Assembly: GCA_035531675.1 (NCBI GenBank)
Contig: DATKSL010000022.1
Span: 1-64,000, forward strand
Length of the DNA: 64,000 nt
Direction: 5' to 3'
DNA from: JAJPIG01 sp035531675
GTDB taxonomy: Bacteria; Desulfobacterota; Binatia; Binatales; Binataceae
The notes beneath the pieces are model-generated. The model saw only the letters and a list, made by a program, of their open reading frames with translations, searched no databases and was not told the DNA's origin. Position numbers and translations under genes: made by a program. Positions 18,256 to 26,211 of the stretch are shown here, piece by piece (positions within the stretch are counted from its first letter, which is position 1; each line of letters opens with the position of its first letter).

Positions 18256-19710
18256 ATGGCGAGCGCGAACGAAATCTGCCGGATGGATGCGGTAGGCCTG
18301 GCCGCGAGGATTCGCCGCCGCGAGCTCTCGCCGGTCGAGGTGATCGAAGCGGCGCTGGCGCGGATGGAGCGGCTCGAGCCGGCGCTGCATGCCTTCTGTA
18401 CGCCGACCCCGGAGCTGGCGCGCGCCGAAGCGCGGCGGATCGAGGCCGAAATTGGGGCAGGGCGGCCGCTCGGACCGCTGGCCGGCGTGCCAGTCAGCAT
18501 CAAGGATCTGATCCTGACCAAGGGCATCCGCACGGTCTTCGGTTCGGCTGCCTACGAGCATTTCGTTCCCGAAGAAGACGATGTTGCGGTTGAGCGGCTG
18601 CGCGCGGCGGGCGCGATAATCCTGGGCAAAACCAACGTCCCCGAATTCGGCTACAGCGGCACCGGCCACAACCCGGTCTTCGAGACCACGCGCAATCCCT
18701 GGAATCTCGCGATGACCCCGGGCGGTTCGAGCGCCGGCGCGGCTGCCGCCGTCGCGACCGGCGTCGGTCCGCTGGCGATCGGCAGCGACGGTGGCGGCTC
18801 GGTGCGGATCCCGGCCTCGTTCTGCGGCCTGTTCGGCTTCAAGCCATCGTTCGGGCGGATTCCGCTCTATCCCGGCGCGCGCGACGAGCGCTACCCGGGC
18901 GTCTCAGGCTGGGAGTCGGTCGAATGTTATGGACCGATCACGCGCACGGTGGCCGATGGCGCTTTGATGGCGTCGGTGATAGCGGGGCCCGATATGCGCG
19001 ATCGTCACAGCCTGCCGGCGGCGGATTTCGACTGGATGGAGGCGATCAAGGGTGACCTCACGGGCAAGCGCGTCGCCTACAGCCGCGATTGGGGCTACGC
19101 GGCCGTCGATGCCGAGGTCTTGCGCGTCGTCGATCAGGCGGTCGCGGTCTTCGAGCGCGAGTTGGGATGTATCGTCGAGCCGGCCGATCCGGGCTGGCAG
19201 GATCCGGCGGCGGCCTTCGCGGCGCTGATAATGGCGGATAGCGATTTGGTGGGGATGCGCCGGATGGCCGAGCAATACCGGGGCCGGATGTCCCCTCATC
19301 TGGCCGATTGGCTGCGCGTGCCGTGGAGCGCCGAAGACTTCACCAACGCGAACCTCGCGCGCAAGGCAGTGGTCAACCGGATGTGGCGTCTGATGACGCG
19401 TTACGATCTGCTGGTGACGCCGACTTTGTGCGCGCCGCCTTTCCCGATCCTGATGCAGGGGCCGGAAAAGATCGCCGGTCGGAGCGTGCCACCGACCGCC
19501 TGGATCGCGATGACCTTTCCAATCAACCTGACCGGGCAACCGGCCGCCAGCGTGCCGGCCGGCTTCACCCGCGACGGACTGCCGGTCGGATTGCAGATCA
19601 TCGGCCGCCATCTGGACGATCCGATGGTGCTGCGCGCCAGCGGATGCTTCGAGGCGGCGCGGCCGTGGCGCGATCACTGGCCGGCGATCGTCACAGAGCT
19701 GGGACTCTGA
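18256..19710 (+). CDS. Amidase signature family hydrolase
   Basis: 484 residues from the ATG at 18256, with GGAGGA upstream; an in-frame ATG at 18133 would add 41 residues lying in the promoter region of the divergent oxidoreductase. The triad is K83 (PVSIKDLIL), S158 (PGGSSAGAA) and S182 (GGGSVRIPA). The overall length and the C-terminal FPINLTGQPAASVPAGF match GatA/AtzF/aryl-amidase-like enzymes. It hydrolyses a C-N bond in the cytoplasm. No GatB or GatC is adjacent, so it is not the tRNA amidotransferase subunit. It is the second amidase within 5 kb and only distantly like the first. Confidence 0.87.
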   Translation: MASANEICRMDAVGLAARIRRRELSPVEVIEAALARMERLEPALHAFCTPTPELARAEARRIEAEIGAGRPLGPLAGVPVSIKDLILTKGIRTVFGSAAYEHFVPEEDDVAVERLRAAGAIILGKTNVPEFGYSGTGHNPVFETTRNPWNLAMTPGGSSAGAAAAVATGVGPLAIGSDGGGSVRIPASFCGLFGFKPSFGRIPLYPGARDERYPGVSGWESVECYGPITRTVADGALMASVIAGPDMRDRHSLPAADFDWMEAIKGDLTGKRVAYSRDWGYAAVDAEVLRVVDQAVAVFERELGCIVEPADPGWQDPAAAFAALIMADSDLVGMRRMAEQYRGRMSPHLADWLRVPWSAEDFTNANLARKAVVNRMWRLMTRYDLLVTPTLCAPPFPILMQGPEKIAGRSVPPTAWIAMTFPINLTGQPAASVPAGFTRDGLPVGLQIIGRHLDDPMVLRASGCFEAARPWRDHWPAIVTELGL

Positions 19711-19720
19711 TGGACGCCGG

Positions 19721-20581
19721 TCAGTGCTTTTCGGGGGCGAAGAACAGCAGCGCGCGGACCTCGATACTTTCGCGCGGCGGCGCGCCCGGCGGAGTGGTCG
19801 GATCGGCGAATGAGGTATGGCCGGTGAAGCGCGCGCGGCCGTCGCTCAGCGAGTCGTAACCCTTGAGCAGCACCACCTCGTTGCGCTCCATCTGCGGGAA
19901 GTAGTACCAGCGATGATTCGGGCTGTAGGTGATAGTGTAGATTTCGCCGGTGCGGTCCGGATAGAGCCGGTAGGTCGCGACGAAGTCCTTCTGCGTCATG
20001 GTGCGCGCGTCGCATACTGCCAGCGGCCATTCCATCACCGGTCCGCTGATCGGACGCCAGACGTTGACCTCGGTATAACGATGCGTGAGGCGCTCGGCGG
20101 CCTCGTCAGCCGGCAGTAGCTCCTGCACGCGCTGCGGACCCGAGGTCAGCGTGTAGTCGTTGTGGGCCGATTGGACCGGCTCCTTGACCCCTTCGATCTG
20201 CTGCTTCGATGAGCCCGCGCGGCGCAGCGTATGATCGAAGATCACGACCTTTTCGGCGCCGGTCGCCTGTTTCAGCAGCTCGATAACTTCCGGATAGTAG
20301 ACGCTCCGCACTTGCTCGGGATCGTAAAAGTCCTTGACCGCAGTCTCGTGCCGAAGGAGCTCGAAGCCCTGCTCGTCGAGCGAGAGCTTATTGGCGATCG
20401 GGCGGCCGTCGCTAATCGGCATGCGATGCGCTTCGGAGCGCAGGTTGTTCTCCGGCGTCCCCGGCGGCGGCGGATAGGCGTAAGTGACCGGCCGCTCGTC
20501 CATCGCGCCCAGGTAATTGAGCGATCCCTCGATACTCGGGAGGGACCCGGTTCTGTCGATCGCTGTCGCGCTGCTCGCCAT
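19721..20581 (-). CDS. CmcJ/NvfI-like putative Fe(II)-dependent oxygenase
   Basis: 286 residues. The segments VIFDHTLRR (middle), PVQSAHNDYT (just after) and NVWRPISGPV followed by PLAVCDARTM are those of the CmcJ/AsaB/NvfI group, a family of 2-oxoglutarate/Fe(II) oxygenase-like enzymes found in cephamycin and fungal pathways. A metal site made of H and D from HND and a later His (SPNHRWYYFP) is plausible. The reaction cannot be predicted; known members hydroxylate, desaturate or form peroxides. It is transcribed in the same direction as etfA and etfB, which follow upstream, so it could be the last gene of an etfB-etfA-cmcJ unit. Confidence 0.75.
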   Translation of the reverse strand: MASSATAIDRTGSLPSIEGSLNYLGAMDERPVTYAYPPPPGTPENNLRSEAHRMPISDGRPIANKLSLDEQGFELLRHETAVKDFYDPEQVRSVYYPEVIELLKQATGAEKVVIFDHTLRRAGSSKQQIEGVKEPVQSAHNDYTLTSGPQRVQELLPADEAAERLTHRYTEVNVWRPISGPVMEWPLAVCDARTMTQKDFVATYRLYPDRTGEIYTITYSPNHRWYYFPQMERNEVVLLKGYDSLSDGRARFTGHTSFADPTTPPGAPPRESIEVRALLFFAPEKH

Positions 20582-20630
20582 TGGATAAGACTCCCCTGGT
20601 CCGCTTCGATTAGTCCGCTTCGATGCCTGC

Positions 20631-21605
20631 CTACGAATGCTTGAGCTTCTTCAGCTCGTCAACCATTTCGGGCACGGCCTTGAAAAGATCGGCCACCAGG
20701 CCGTAGTCGGCGACGGTAAAAATCGGCGCGTCCGGATCCTTGTTAACCGCGACGATGGTCTTGGAATCCTTCATACCGGCCAGATGCTGGATCGCGCCGG
20801 AAATCCCGACCGCGACGTAGAGTTCGGGCGCAACCACCTTGCCGGTCTGCCCGACCTGCAGATCGTTGGGCACGAAGCCGGCATCGACCGCCGCCCGGCT
20901 CGCGCCCATCGCGGCCCCCAGCTCGTCGACCAGCGGCTCGAGCACGGTCTTGAAATTCTCGCCCGAGCGCAGTCCGCGACCGCCCGAGACGACGATCCGC
21001 GCCTCGGTAAGCTGCGGGCGATCGCTTTTGGTCTGATTGAATGCAACGAATTGCATCCTGGACGCGTCCGGCGCGATCTCGGCCGCAACTTTTTCGACCG
21101 GCGCGGCGTTGCCCGCCGGCGGCGCGGCGTCGAACGCGGTGGCGCGCACGGTTACCACCTTGACCGGCCCCTCCATCTCGACGGTGGCGAGCACGTTGCC
21201 CGCGTACATCGGCCGTATCAGCGTATCGTCGTCGCCGATCTCGACGATCTCCGAGGCCATCGGCGCTTCCAGCCGCGCGGCGATCCGCGGCATCAGGTCC
21301 TTGCCCGTCGCGGTCGCGGTCGCCAGCACGTACTCGACCCCGAGTTTCTTGATCAGCGCCGCCAGCGCGTCGGTCCAGGCGTCGGCGAGATAGTTCTTCA
21401 GCGCGGGATTTTCGAGCGCGATTACCTTGGCGACGCCATACTTCGCCAGCTCCGCAGCCGGTGCGTCGACCGCTTCGCCCGCGATCACGGCGAGGCAGCT
21501 TCCACCGCGCTTTTTGGCCAGTTCTAGTCCGGCGTTCACGGCCACCAGCGTGGTCTTGGGAAATCGATCGCCCTGATATTCGGCGATCACCAGTACGTCA
21601 CCCAT
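20631..21605 (-). CDS. etfA: Electron transfer flavoprotein alpha subunit
   Basis: 324 residues from the ATG at 21605 (MGDVLVIAEYQG). The C-terminal FAD domain is canonical: VSGGRGLRSGENF, the QVGQTGKVV loop, GISGAIQHLAGM, VNKDPDAPIFTVADYG. ETF collects electrons from several acyl-CoA and related dehydrogenases and passes them to a membrane quinone oxidoreductase. The etfB gene ends 28 bases before this start, and the ETF:quinone-type oxidoreductase is 2.4 kb downstream on the same strand. Confidence 0.95.
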   Translation of the reverse strand: MGDVLVIAEYQGDRFPKTTLVAVNAGLELAKKRGGSCLAVIAGEAVDAPAAELAKYGVAKVIALENPALKNYLADAWTDALAALIKKLGVEYVLATATATGKDLMPRIAARLEAPMASEIVEIGDDDTLIRPMYAGNVLATVEMEGPVKVVTVRATAFDAAPPAGNAAPVEKVAAEIAPDASRMQFVAFNQTKSDRPQLTEARIVVSGGRGLRSGENFKTVLEPLVDELGAAMGASRAAVDAGFVPNDLQVGQTGKVVAPELYVAVGISGAIQHLAGMKDSKTIVAVNKDPDAPIFTVADYGLVADLFKAVPEMVDELKKLKHS

Positions 21606-21633
21606 CGGATGCTCCAAACTCTGTAGTCGCGGC

Positions 21634-22383
21634 TCAGATGACCTTGGCGTCGCTGTGCAGCAACGCGATCAGGTCGGCGGGCGATTCGACCTTGCGCCCG
21701 GCCTCGCGCTTGGGCGGCGCGGTGAGGCGCTTGACCTTGAGCCGCGGCGCCAGATCGAGGCCGAGGCTCTCGGCGGCGATCTCTTTGAGCTCTTTTTTGC
21801 GCGCCTTCATGATTCCGGGCAGCGACGCATAGCGTGGCTCGTTGAGGCGCAGGTCGGTGGTAACCACCGCCGGAAGCGGAAAGGCGATGGTTTCGAGGCC
21901 GCCGTCGACCTCGCGCGTGACGGTGCATTTGCCGTCGGCCAGTTCGATCTTCGAGGCGAAGGTCGCCTGCGGCCAGCCCAGCATCTCGGCCATCATCTGA
22001 CCGACCTGGTTGGAATCGTCGTCGATCGCCTGCTTGCCGATAATCACCAGCTCCGGCTGATCGTCCTTGACGATTTTGACCAGAATCCGCGCGATGGCGA
22101 GGGTATCGAGCGGCTGCTCGGACTTGACCAAGATCGCCCGGTCGGCGCCCATCGCCAGCCCGGTGCGCAACTGCTCCTGCCAGCTCGCCTGTCCGATCGA
22201 GCACAGCACCACCTCGCCGGAGCCCTGCTTCTCCTTGATCCGCAAGGCTTCCTCGATGGCGATTTCATCGAACGGATTGATCACCCACTTGATATTGTCG
22301 GTGGCGATCCCGGAACCGTCGGGCAGCACCCGGATGGTGGTGGCCGGGTCAGGAACGCGCTTGACCGGGACAAGAATCTTCAC
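21634..22383 (-). CDS. etfB: Electron transfer flavoprotein beta subunit
   Basis: 249 residues, standard length. It starts MKILVPVKRVPDPATTIRV and carries NPFDEIAIEEALRIKE, the AMP-binding region VIIGKQAIDDDSNQVGQM (about 118-135), and the C-terminal arm with MKARKKELK. With EtfA it forms the soluble ETF heterodimer with one FAD and one AMP. It heads the etfB-etfA unit. The 153 bases upstream separate it from the iclR-type regulator gene, which points the same way. Confidence 0.95.
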   Translation of the reverse strand: MKILVPVKRVPDPATTIRVLPDGSGIATDNIKWVINPFDEIAIEEALRIKEKQGSGEVVLCSIGQASWQEQLRTGLAMGADRAILVKSEQPLDTLAIARILVKIVKDDQPELVIIGKQAIDDDSNQVGQMMAEMLGWPQATFASKIELADGKCTVTREVDGGLETIAFPLPAVVTTDLRLNEPRYASLPGIMKARKKELKEIAAESLGLDLAPRLKVKRLTAPPKREAGRKVESPADLIALLHSDAKVI

Positions 22384-22537
22384 GACCGTCGCTCCAATCT
22401 TTCGTGATAGCCGCCGATCTGCCGGGACGAGGTCCGGTCCAGGAACGCAGCCGTTCGCGCCGGTAAGATAGCCGGGCGAAACCTGATCATAGCATGCCGA
22501 ACGACGCGGTCAGCATCCCTGGTGAGCCGCGCGGCGT

Positions 22538-23320
22538 TTACTCGTTATAGCCCAGGCGATGGGAGAGTTCGCGGCCGGCTTCGAGTATCAACGGGGCAAT
22601 TTCGGTACTGATGCGTTCGTGCGTCACCCGGTAGGCGGGACCGGCGACTCCCAGCGAGCCGACCACCGAGCGCGTGTAGTCGCGAATCGGGACCGCGATC
22701 GAGGCGACATCCTCGAAAAATTCCCCCGCATCGACCGAGTATCCGTCGCGAGCCACGTTGCGAAGCTGTTCAAGCAGCACCGCGCGATCGATAATCGTGC
22801 GGTCGGTGTAGCGAGGCAGTTGCTCGGGCAGAGTCGCCTTGAGCTGCTCCTCGGGATCGAACGCGAGATGGGCCTTGCCGAGCGCGGTGCAATGAAGCGG
22901 CAGCGCTTCGCCGATGGGCGTGGTGATTCTGACCGCGCGCCCCTCGGGCTCGGCGGATTCCAGCGGCACGACGCCCTCGCGGCGCAGGATCGCGACGAAG
23001 GCGCTCTCGCTGCATCGCCGCGCGACGTCATTGAGAATCGGGCGGGCCTGGCGCACCAGTCCCATATGGTAGATATAGCGGCGGCCAAGATGGAGGCATT
23101 TCACCCCCAGCCGATAATTTTCGGAGGAGCGGTTCTGTTCGATATAGCCGCGCGCTTCGAGCGTCGCGAGCAGACGGAAGACGTTGTTCTTGTGGAGCTT
23201 CAGCCGTTTGGACAACTCGGTGACGCCGAGCTCGTCGACCTCGCCGAAGTACTGTTCGAGGACATCCAGCGCATGGGCGACAGATTGGATAATGTAGTTG
23301 GCCTTATCCCGCCTGACCAT
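22538..23320 (-). CDS. IclR family transcriptional regulator
   Basis: 260 residues from the ATG at 23320, which has GGAGG 9 bases upstream. The N-terminal winged helix-turn-helix reads VTELSKRLKLHKNNVFRLLATLEARGY, followed by the IclR effector domain (PIGEALPLHCTALGKAHLAF is the typical centre). IclR proteins sense small organic acids or aromatics and control catabolic operons. Its gene is divergent from a methyltransferase gene and points towards etfBA. A perfect palindrome lies 80 bases upstream and is a good operator candidate. Confidence 0.9.
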   Translation of the reverse strand: MVRRDKANYIIQSVAHALDVLEQYFGEVDELGVTELSKRLKLHKNNVFRLLATLEARGYIEQNRSSENYRLGVKCLHLGRRYIYHMGLVRQARPILNDVARRCSESAFVAILRREGVVPLESAEPEGRAVRITTPIGEALPLHCTALGKAHLAFDPEEQLKATLPEQLPRYTDRTIIDRAVLLEQLRNVARDGYSVDAGEFFEDVASIAVPIRDYTRSVVGSLGVAGPAYRVTHERISTEIAPLILEAGRELSHRLGYNE

Positions 23321-23400
23321 GCCAATTTTCCTCCGCAATCCGGGCCTGTAGGGCGTTCGGAGTTACCCGCCGAAAAGGCGTTTTAATGTAGGCGTCGGGC

Positions 23401-23413
23401 TGACACGGTGTCA
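23401..23413. promoter_or_regulatory. Perfect 13-bp palindrome, candidate operator
   Basis: TGACACGGTGTCA is a perfect inverted repeat (6-1-6) in the intergenic region between the divergent IclR-type gene (start 23320) and the methyltransferase gene (start 23478). Its position suits autoregulation by the IclR protein or control of the pair. The binding protein is not known. Confidence 0.45.
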
Positions 23414-23477
23414 ACGTCGGATTTCAACCAATCCCATCCATTGTTCTAACCCCCTGTTTTAATTGGATTTATTGTCT

Positions 23478-24119
23478 ATGCCAGAGCGAAAAGAACGGCC
23501 GATCCCGGGGCCCGAACTGTTCCATCGGGTCGACGAAGCCGACGACGAAGCCTTCTACGACTTTCCGCGCCTGACGGTCCATATCGATGACTCGGCGGTC
23601 GCCGCGGTCAGTGAAATCTATGGCAGCCGGCTGCCGACGGGCGGCGCGCTCCTCGATCTCATGAGCAGTTGGCGCTCCCATCTTCCCGCGAGCCTTAATC
23701 CGGCGCGCGTGGTCGGCCTGGGACTTAGCCGACCCGAGATGGCGGATAATCCGGCGCTGACCGAAATCGTGGTGCACAACGTGAATCGCGAGCCGCGGCT
23801 GCCGTTCGACGATCGCAGCTTCGACGGCGCGGTGATGACGGTCTCGGTCCAGTATCTGATCCATCCGATCGAAACCTTCGCCGAGGTCGGCCGGGTGCTG
23901 AAGCCGGCGGCGCCGTTTATCGTCGCTTTTTCCAACCGGATGTTTCCGACCAAGGCGGTTGCGGTTTGGGTCAACGCGACCGAGCCCGAGCGCGTGGCGT
24001 TGGTCGAGCGCTATTTCGCCGCGAGCGGGATATTCCGCGACGTTGAGTTCATCGATCGCAGCCGGCGCCCCGGCCCGTCCTCCGATCCGATCTACGCGGT
24101 AATGGGAATCCGGGCTTAG
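23478..24119 (+). CDS. Class I SAM-dependent methyltransferase-like protein
   Basis: 213 residues from the ATG at 23478; an in-frame TTG 15 bases upstream is a possible alternative. The Rossmann-type core is recognisable: GGALLDLMSSW (motif I region, with the glycine loop degraded), VVGLGLSRPEM, then LPFDDRSFDGAVMTVSVQYL, the post-I segment typical of UbiE-like methyltransferases, and VGRVLKPAAPFIVAFSN. Motif I is less Gly-rich than usual, so SAM binding should be shown rather than assumed. The substrate is unknown. It is divergent from the IclR gene. Confidence 0.7.
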   Translation: MPERKERPIPGPELFHRVDEADDEAFYDFPRLTVHIDDSAVAAVSEIYGSRLPTGGALLDLMSSWRSHLPASLNPARVVGLGLSRPEMADNPALTEIVVHNVNREPRLPFDDRSFDGAVMTVSVQYLIHPIETFAEVGRVLKPAAPFIVAFSNRMFPTKAVAVWVNATEPERVALVERYFAASGIFRDVEFIDRSRRPGPSSDPIYAVMGIRA

Positions 24120-24199
24120 GCCGACTCGATATCGAGGGAAGCTGCGGGAACTGTTCGCGCGTCGAAGAAATTGTCATTTTGAAGGCGCAGGATCGCCCG

Positions 24200-24928
24200 A
24201 TGTCTGACGTCGTAACCGAAACCGAGGACGGCAACCTCGCGCCGGATGAGGCCGAGCCGGTAGCGCCGCGCTTGCGGCGCGAGCAGCCGCTCGTGATCCG
24301 ATGGGCGCATTGGCTCAACGTCCCGCTACTCATCCTGATGGCCGCGAGCGGCCTGCAAATTTTCTACGCCTATCCCAGCCTCGGCGCGCGCGGTGCGCTC
24401 TACGGCTGGTATCCGTTGCAGGGCGCGTCACCGCCGTCGTGGATGCGGTTGGGCGGATGGCTGGCGGGGGCGCGCCACTGGCATTTCGCGCTGGCTTGGT
24501 TCCTGGTTTTGAACGGCGCGATCTACCTGGCCTACTTTTTTGCCAGCGGCGAATGGCGCCGGCGGATGTTCCTGCCGCGCCGTGACGCGACCAACGCGCT
24601 CAAGATGTTCGCCTACTACACGCGTATCAGCCGCACGCCGCCGCCCGAGGATTTCTACAACGGGCTGCAGCGGCTCGCCTACACCAGCGCGATTCTGATC
24701 GGAATCGTGATGGTGGCGTCGGGGCTCGCTATCTACAAGCCCGTCCAGCTCCATTGGCTGGTCGCGATCTTCGGCGGTTACGACGGCGCGCGCGCGGTCC
24801 ATTTCGGCGGCCTGTGCCTGTTAGGCGCCTTCGTCGCGAGCCATCTGGTGCTGGTTGCGGCCCATCCCCGCGAGATCGTCAAGATGATCAACGGAGGCGC
24901 GCGTGCCGCGATCGATAAACCGTCGTGA
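24200..24928 (+). CDS. Cytochrome b561/b6-like membrane protein
   Basis: 242 residues from the ATG at 24200. After a charged 30-residue lead come four hydrophobic segments with histidines placed to bind two b hemes: IRWAHWLN (helix 1), ARHWHFALAW (helix 2), and AVHFGGLCLLGAFVASHLVL (helix 4 region). This is the Ni/Fe-hydrogenase/thiosulfate-reductase cytochrome b fold. The next gene overlaps its end by 26 bases and encodes a sulfite-oxidase-like molybdopterin protein, so the two probably form one redox enzyme: a membrane quinone-linked anchor and a periplasmic catalytic subunit. Confidence 0.85.
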   Translation: MSDVVTETEDGNLAPDEAEPVAPRLRREQPLVIRWAHWLNVPLLILMAASGLQIFYAYPSLGARGALYGWYPLQGASPPSWMRLGGWLAGARHWHFALAWFLVLNGAIYLAYFFASGEWRRRMFLPRRDATNALKMFAYYTRISRTPPPEDFYNGLQRLAYTSAILIGIVMVASGLAIYKPVQLHWLVAIFGGYDGARAVHFGGLCLLGAFVASHLVLVAAHPREIVKMINGGARAAIDKPS

Positions 24929-25595
24929 GCTGATACTCGGCGCCGCCGCCGCGTCGATGCTGGCCGGATGCGACAATCGGGCGAGCGCGTGGTTTCTGAA
25001 GGCGATGGAGCGCTGGAACGAGCGCTTCCAGGAGGCGATGTTCTCGCCGCATCGCCTCGCGCCCGAGCTGCCGCCCGGAACCGAAACCCCGCTGGCCGAC
25101 TTCCCGAGGTATTTCATCTCCGACGACCTGCCGCTCGCTCCGCCCGACTGGAAGCTCACGATCGGCGGCCTGGTCGCGCGGCCGCAGACGCTGACGATCG
25201 ATCAGCTGAGAAAACTGCCGCGCACGGCGATGCGCGTCCAGCATCATTGCGTCGAGGGATGGTCGGCCGTCGCGTCGTGGGATGGGGTGCGGGTCAGCGA
25301 GATTGCGAAGCTGGCGGGAATCCACGAGCGCGTGCGCTACGTCGAGTTCCGCTCCTTCGATTCCGGCTACTGGTCATCGTGGGATTTGCCGAGCGCGTTC
25401 CATCCGCAGACTATCCTGGCCTACCAGATGGACGGGCAGCCGCTGCCGCCCGGCCATGGCGCGCCGCTGCGGCTCTACTCGGCGGTCAAGCTCGGCTACA
25501 AGATGGTCAAGTATCTGAGCGCGGTGAATTTCCTGGCTGAGCGGACCGGCGGCTACTGGGAAAACCAGGGCTACGAATGGTTCGCCGGCGTGTGA
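24903..25595 (+). CDS. Molybdopterin oxidoreductase, MsrP/sulfite oxidase fold, exported
   Basis: 230 residues from a GTG at 24903 inside the end of the cytochrome gene. The N-terminus has a twin-arginine pair (INRRELILGAAAA) and then SMLAGC, a lipobox with C23, so a Tat-exported lipoprotein is likely. The catalytic domain shows GGLVARPQTLTIDQLRKLPR, and VQHHCVEGWSAV with C116 as the molybdenum ligand, then HGAPLRLYS and LGYKMVKYL. It lacks the C-terminal dimerisation domain of true sulfite oxidases, like MsrP (YedY). MsrP reduces oxidised methionine in periplasmic proteins; whether this shorter protein does so is unknown. Molybdopterin genes occur at 34920-36127. Confidence 0.85.
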   Translation: MPRSINRRELILGAAAASMLAGCDNRASAWFLKAMERWNERFQEAMFSPHRLAPELPPGTETPLADFPRYFISDDLPLAPPDWKLTIGGLVARPQTLTIDQLRKLPRTAMRVQHHCVEGWSAVASWDGVRVSEIAKLAGIHERVRYVEFRSFDSGYWSSWDLPSAFHPQTILAYQMDGQPLPPGHGAPLRLYSAVKLGYKMVKYLSAVNFLAERTGGYWENQGYEWFAGV

Positions 25596-25793
25596 GCGTC
25601 ATACCGGCTTGCCAGCAAACACTCGGGATTCTTCGCTTCGGCAGCCTGCGCTCAGAATGACAAGCCAGCGCTCGTTCCATTCCCCCCGCATGGACAGGCG
25701 GGGCAGCCGCGAATACAAGTGAGATGAAGGAGTTCGCGCCGGCCGGCGGACGATTTTCGATTCGCCCGGCTGCGAACGTCAGCTCATCAAGCC
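25596..25793. other. Intergenic region carrying a dispersed repeat copy
   Basis: 198 bases between the molybdopterin protein and the VOC protein genes. The main content is the repeat at 25621-25663 listed separately. No gene or clear promoter is seen. Confidence 0.5.
25621..25663 (-). repeat. Dispersed repeat, copy A
   Basis: Read on the - strand this begins TTGTCATTCTGAGCGCAGGC and continues for 43 bases. It matches 47838-47882 with about five mismatches and a 2-base gap. Both copies are intergenic. The unit is a likely small palindromic or REP-like chromosomal repeat. Confidence 0.65.
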
Positions 25794-26189
25794 GTGATTC
25801 CCAATCGTGGACTGCGACATCTTGCCATCCGGGTCAGCGACGTCGAGCGGGCCAAGGAGTTTTACGCGCGCGTGTTCGGGATGAAGCTGGTATGGCAGCC
25901 CGACCCCGATAACGCCTATCTGAGCGGCGGATGCGATAACCTGGCGCTCCATCGCGGGCCGTCCGGCGATCCGCAGGCCCAGCGGCTCGACCATCTCGGG
26001 TTCATCGTCGCGACCATCGCCGAGGTCGAAACGGCCTGGGCATGGGCGAATGGTGAGCATCTGCCGATCGTCCATCCGCTGCGCCACCATCGCGACGGCG
26101 CAGTGTCGTTCTATATCAGCGATCCGGACGGTAACGTGATCCAGGTCCTCTACGAGCCCGCCATCAGCCCGCTCAGATTCGACCGCTGA
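25794..26189 (+). CDS. VOC (glyoxalase/bleomycin resistance-like) family protein
   Basis: 131 residues from a GTG at 25794. A single pair of betaalphabetabetabeta modules is visible: LRHLAIRVSDVERAKEFYARVFGMKLVW and RLDHLGFIVATIAEVETA, closing with YISDPDGNVIQVLYEP. The likely metal ligands are the His of LRHLAIR, the His of LDHLGF and the Glu of VLYEP. Such small proteins isomerise, cleave or bind small metabolites. No precise function can be given. An aldo/keto reductase gene follows after 22 bases on the same strand. Confidence 0.75.
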   Translation: MIPNRGLRHLAIRVSDVERAKEFYARVFGMKLVWQPDPDNAYLSGGCDNLALHRGPSGDPQAQRLDHLGFIVATIAEVETAWAWANGEHLPIVHPLRHHRDGAVSFYISDPDGNVIQVLYEPAISPLRFDR

Positions 26190-26211
26190 CGGCCATCCGC
26201 CCGAGGTAACG

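Noticed and set aside
24903..24928. Frameshift between the cytochrome and the molybdopterin protein
   Set aside because: The 26-base overlap has a GTG start and both proteins are complete, so it is a normal overlapping pair.
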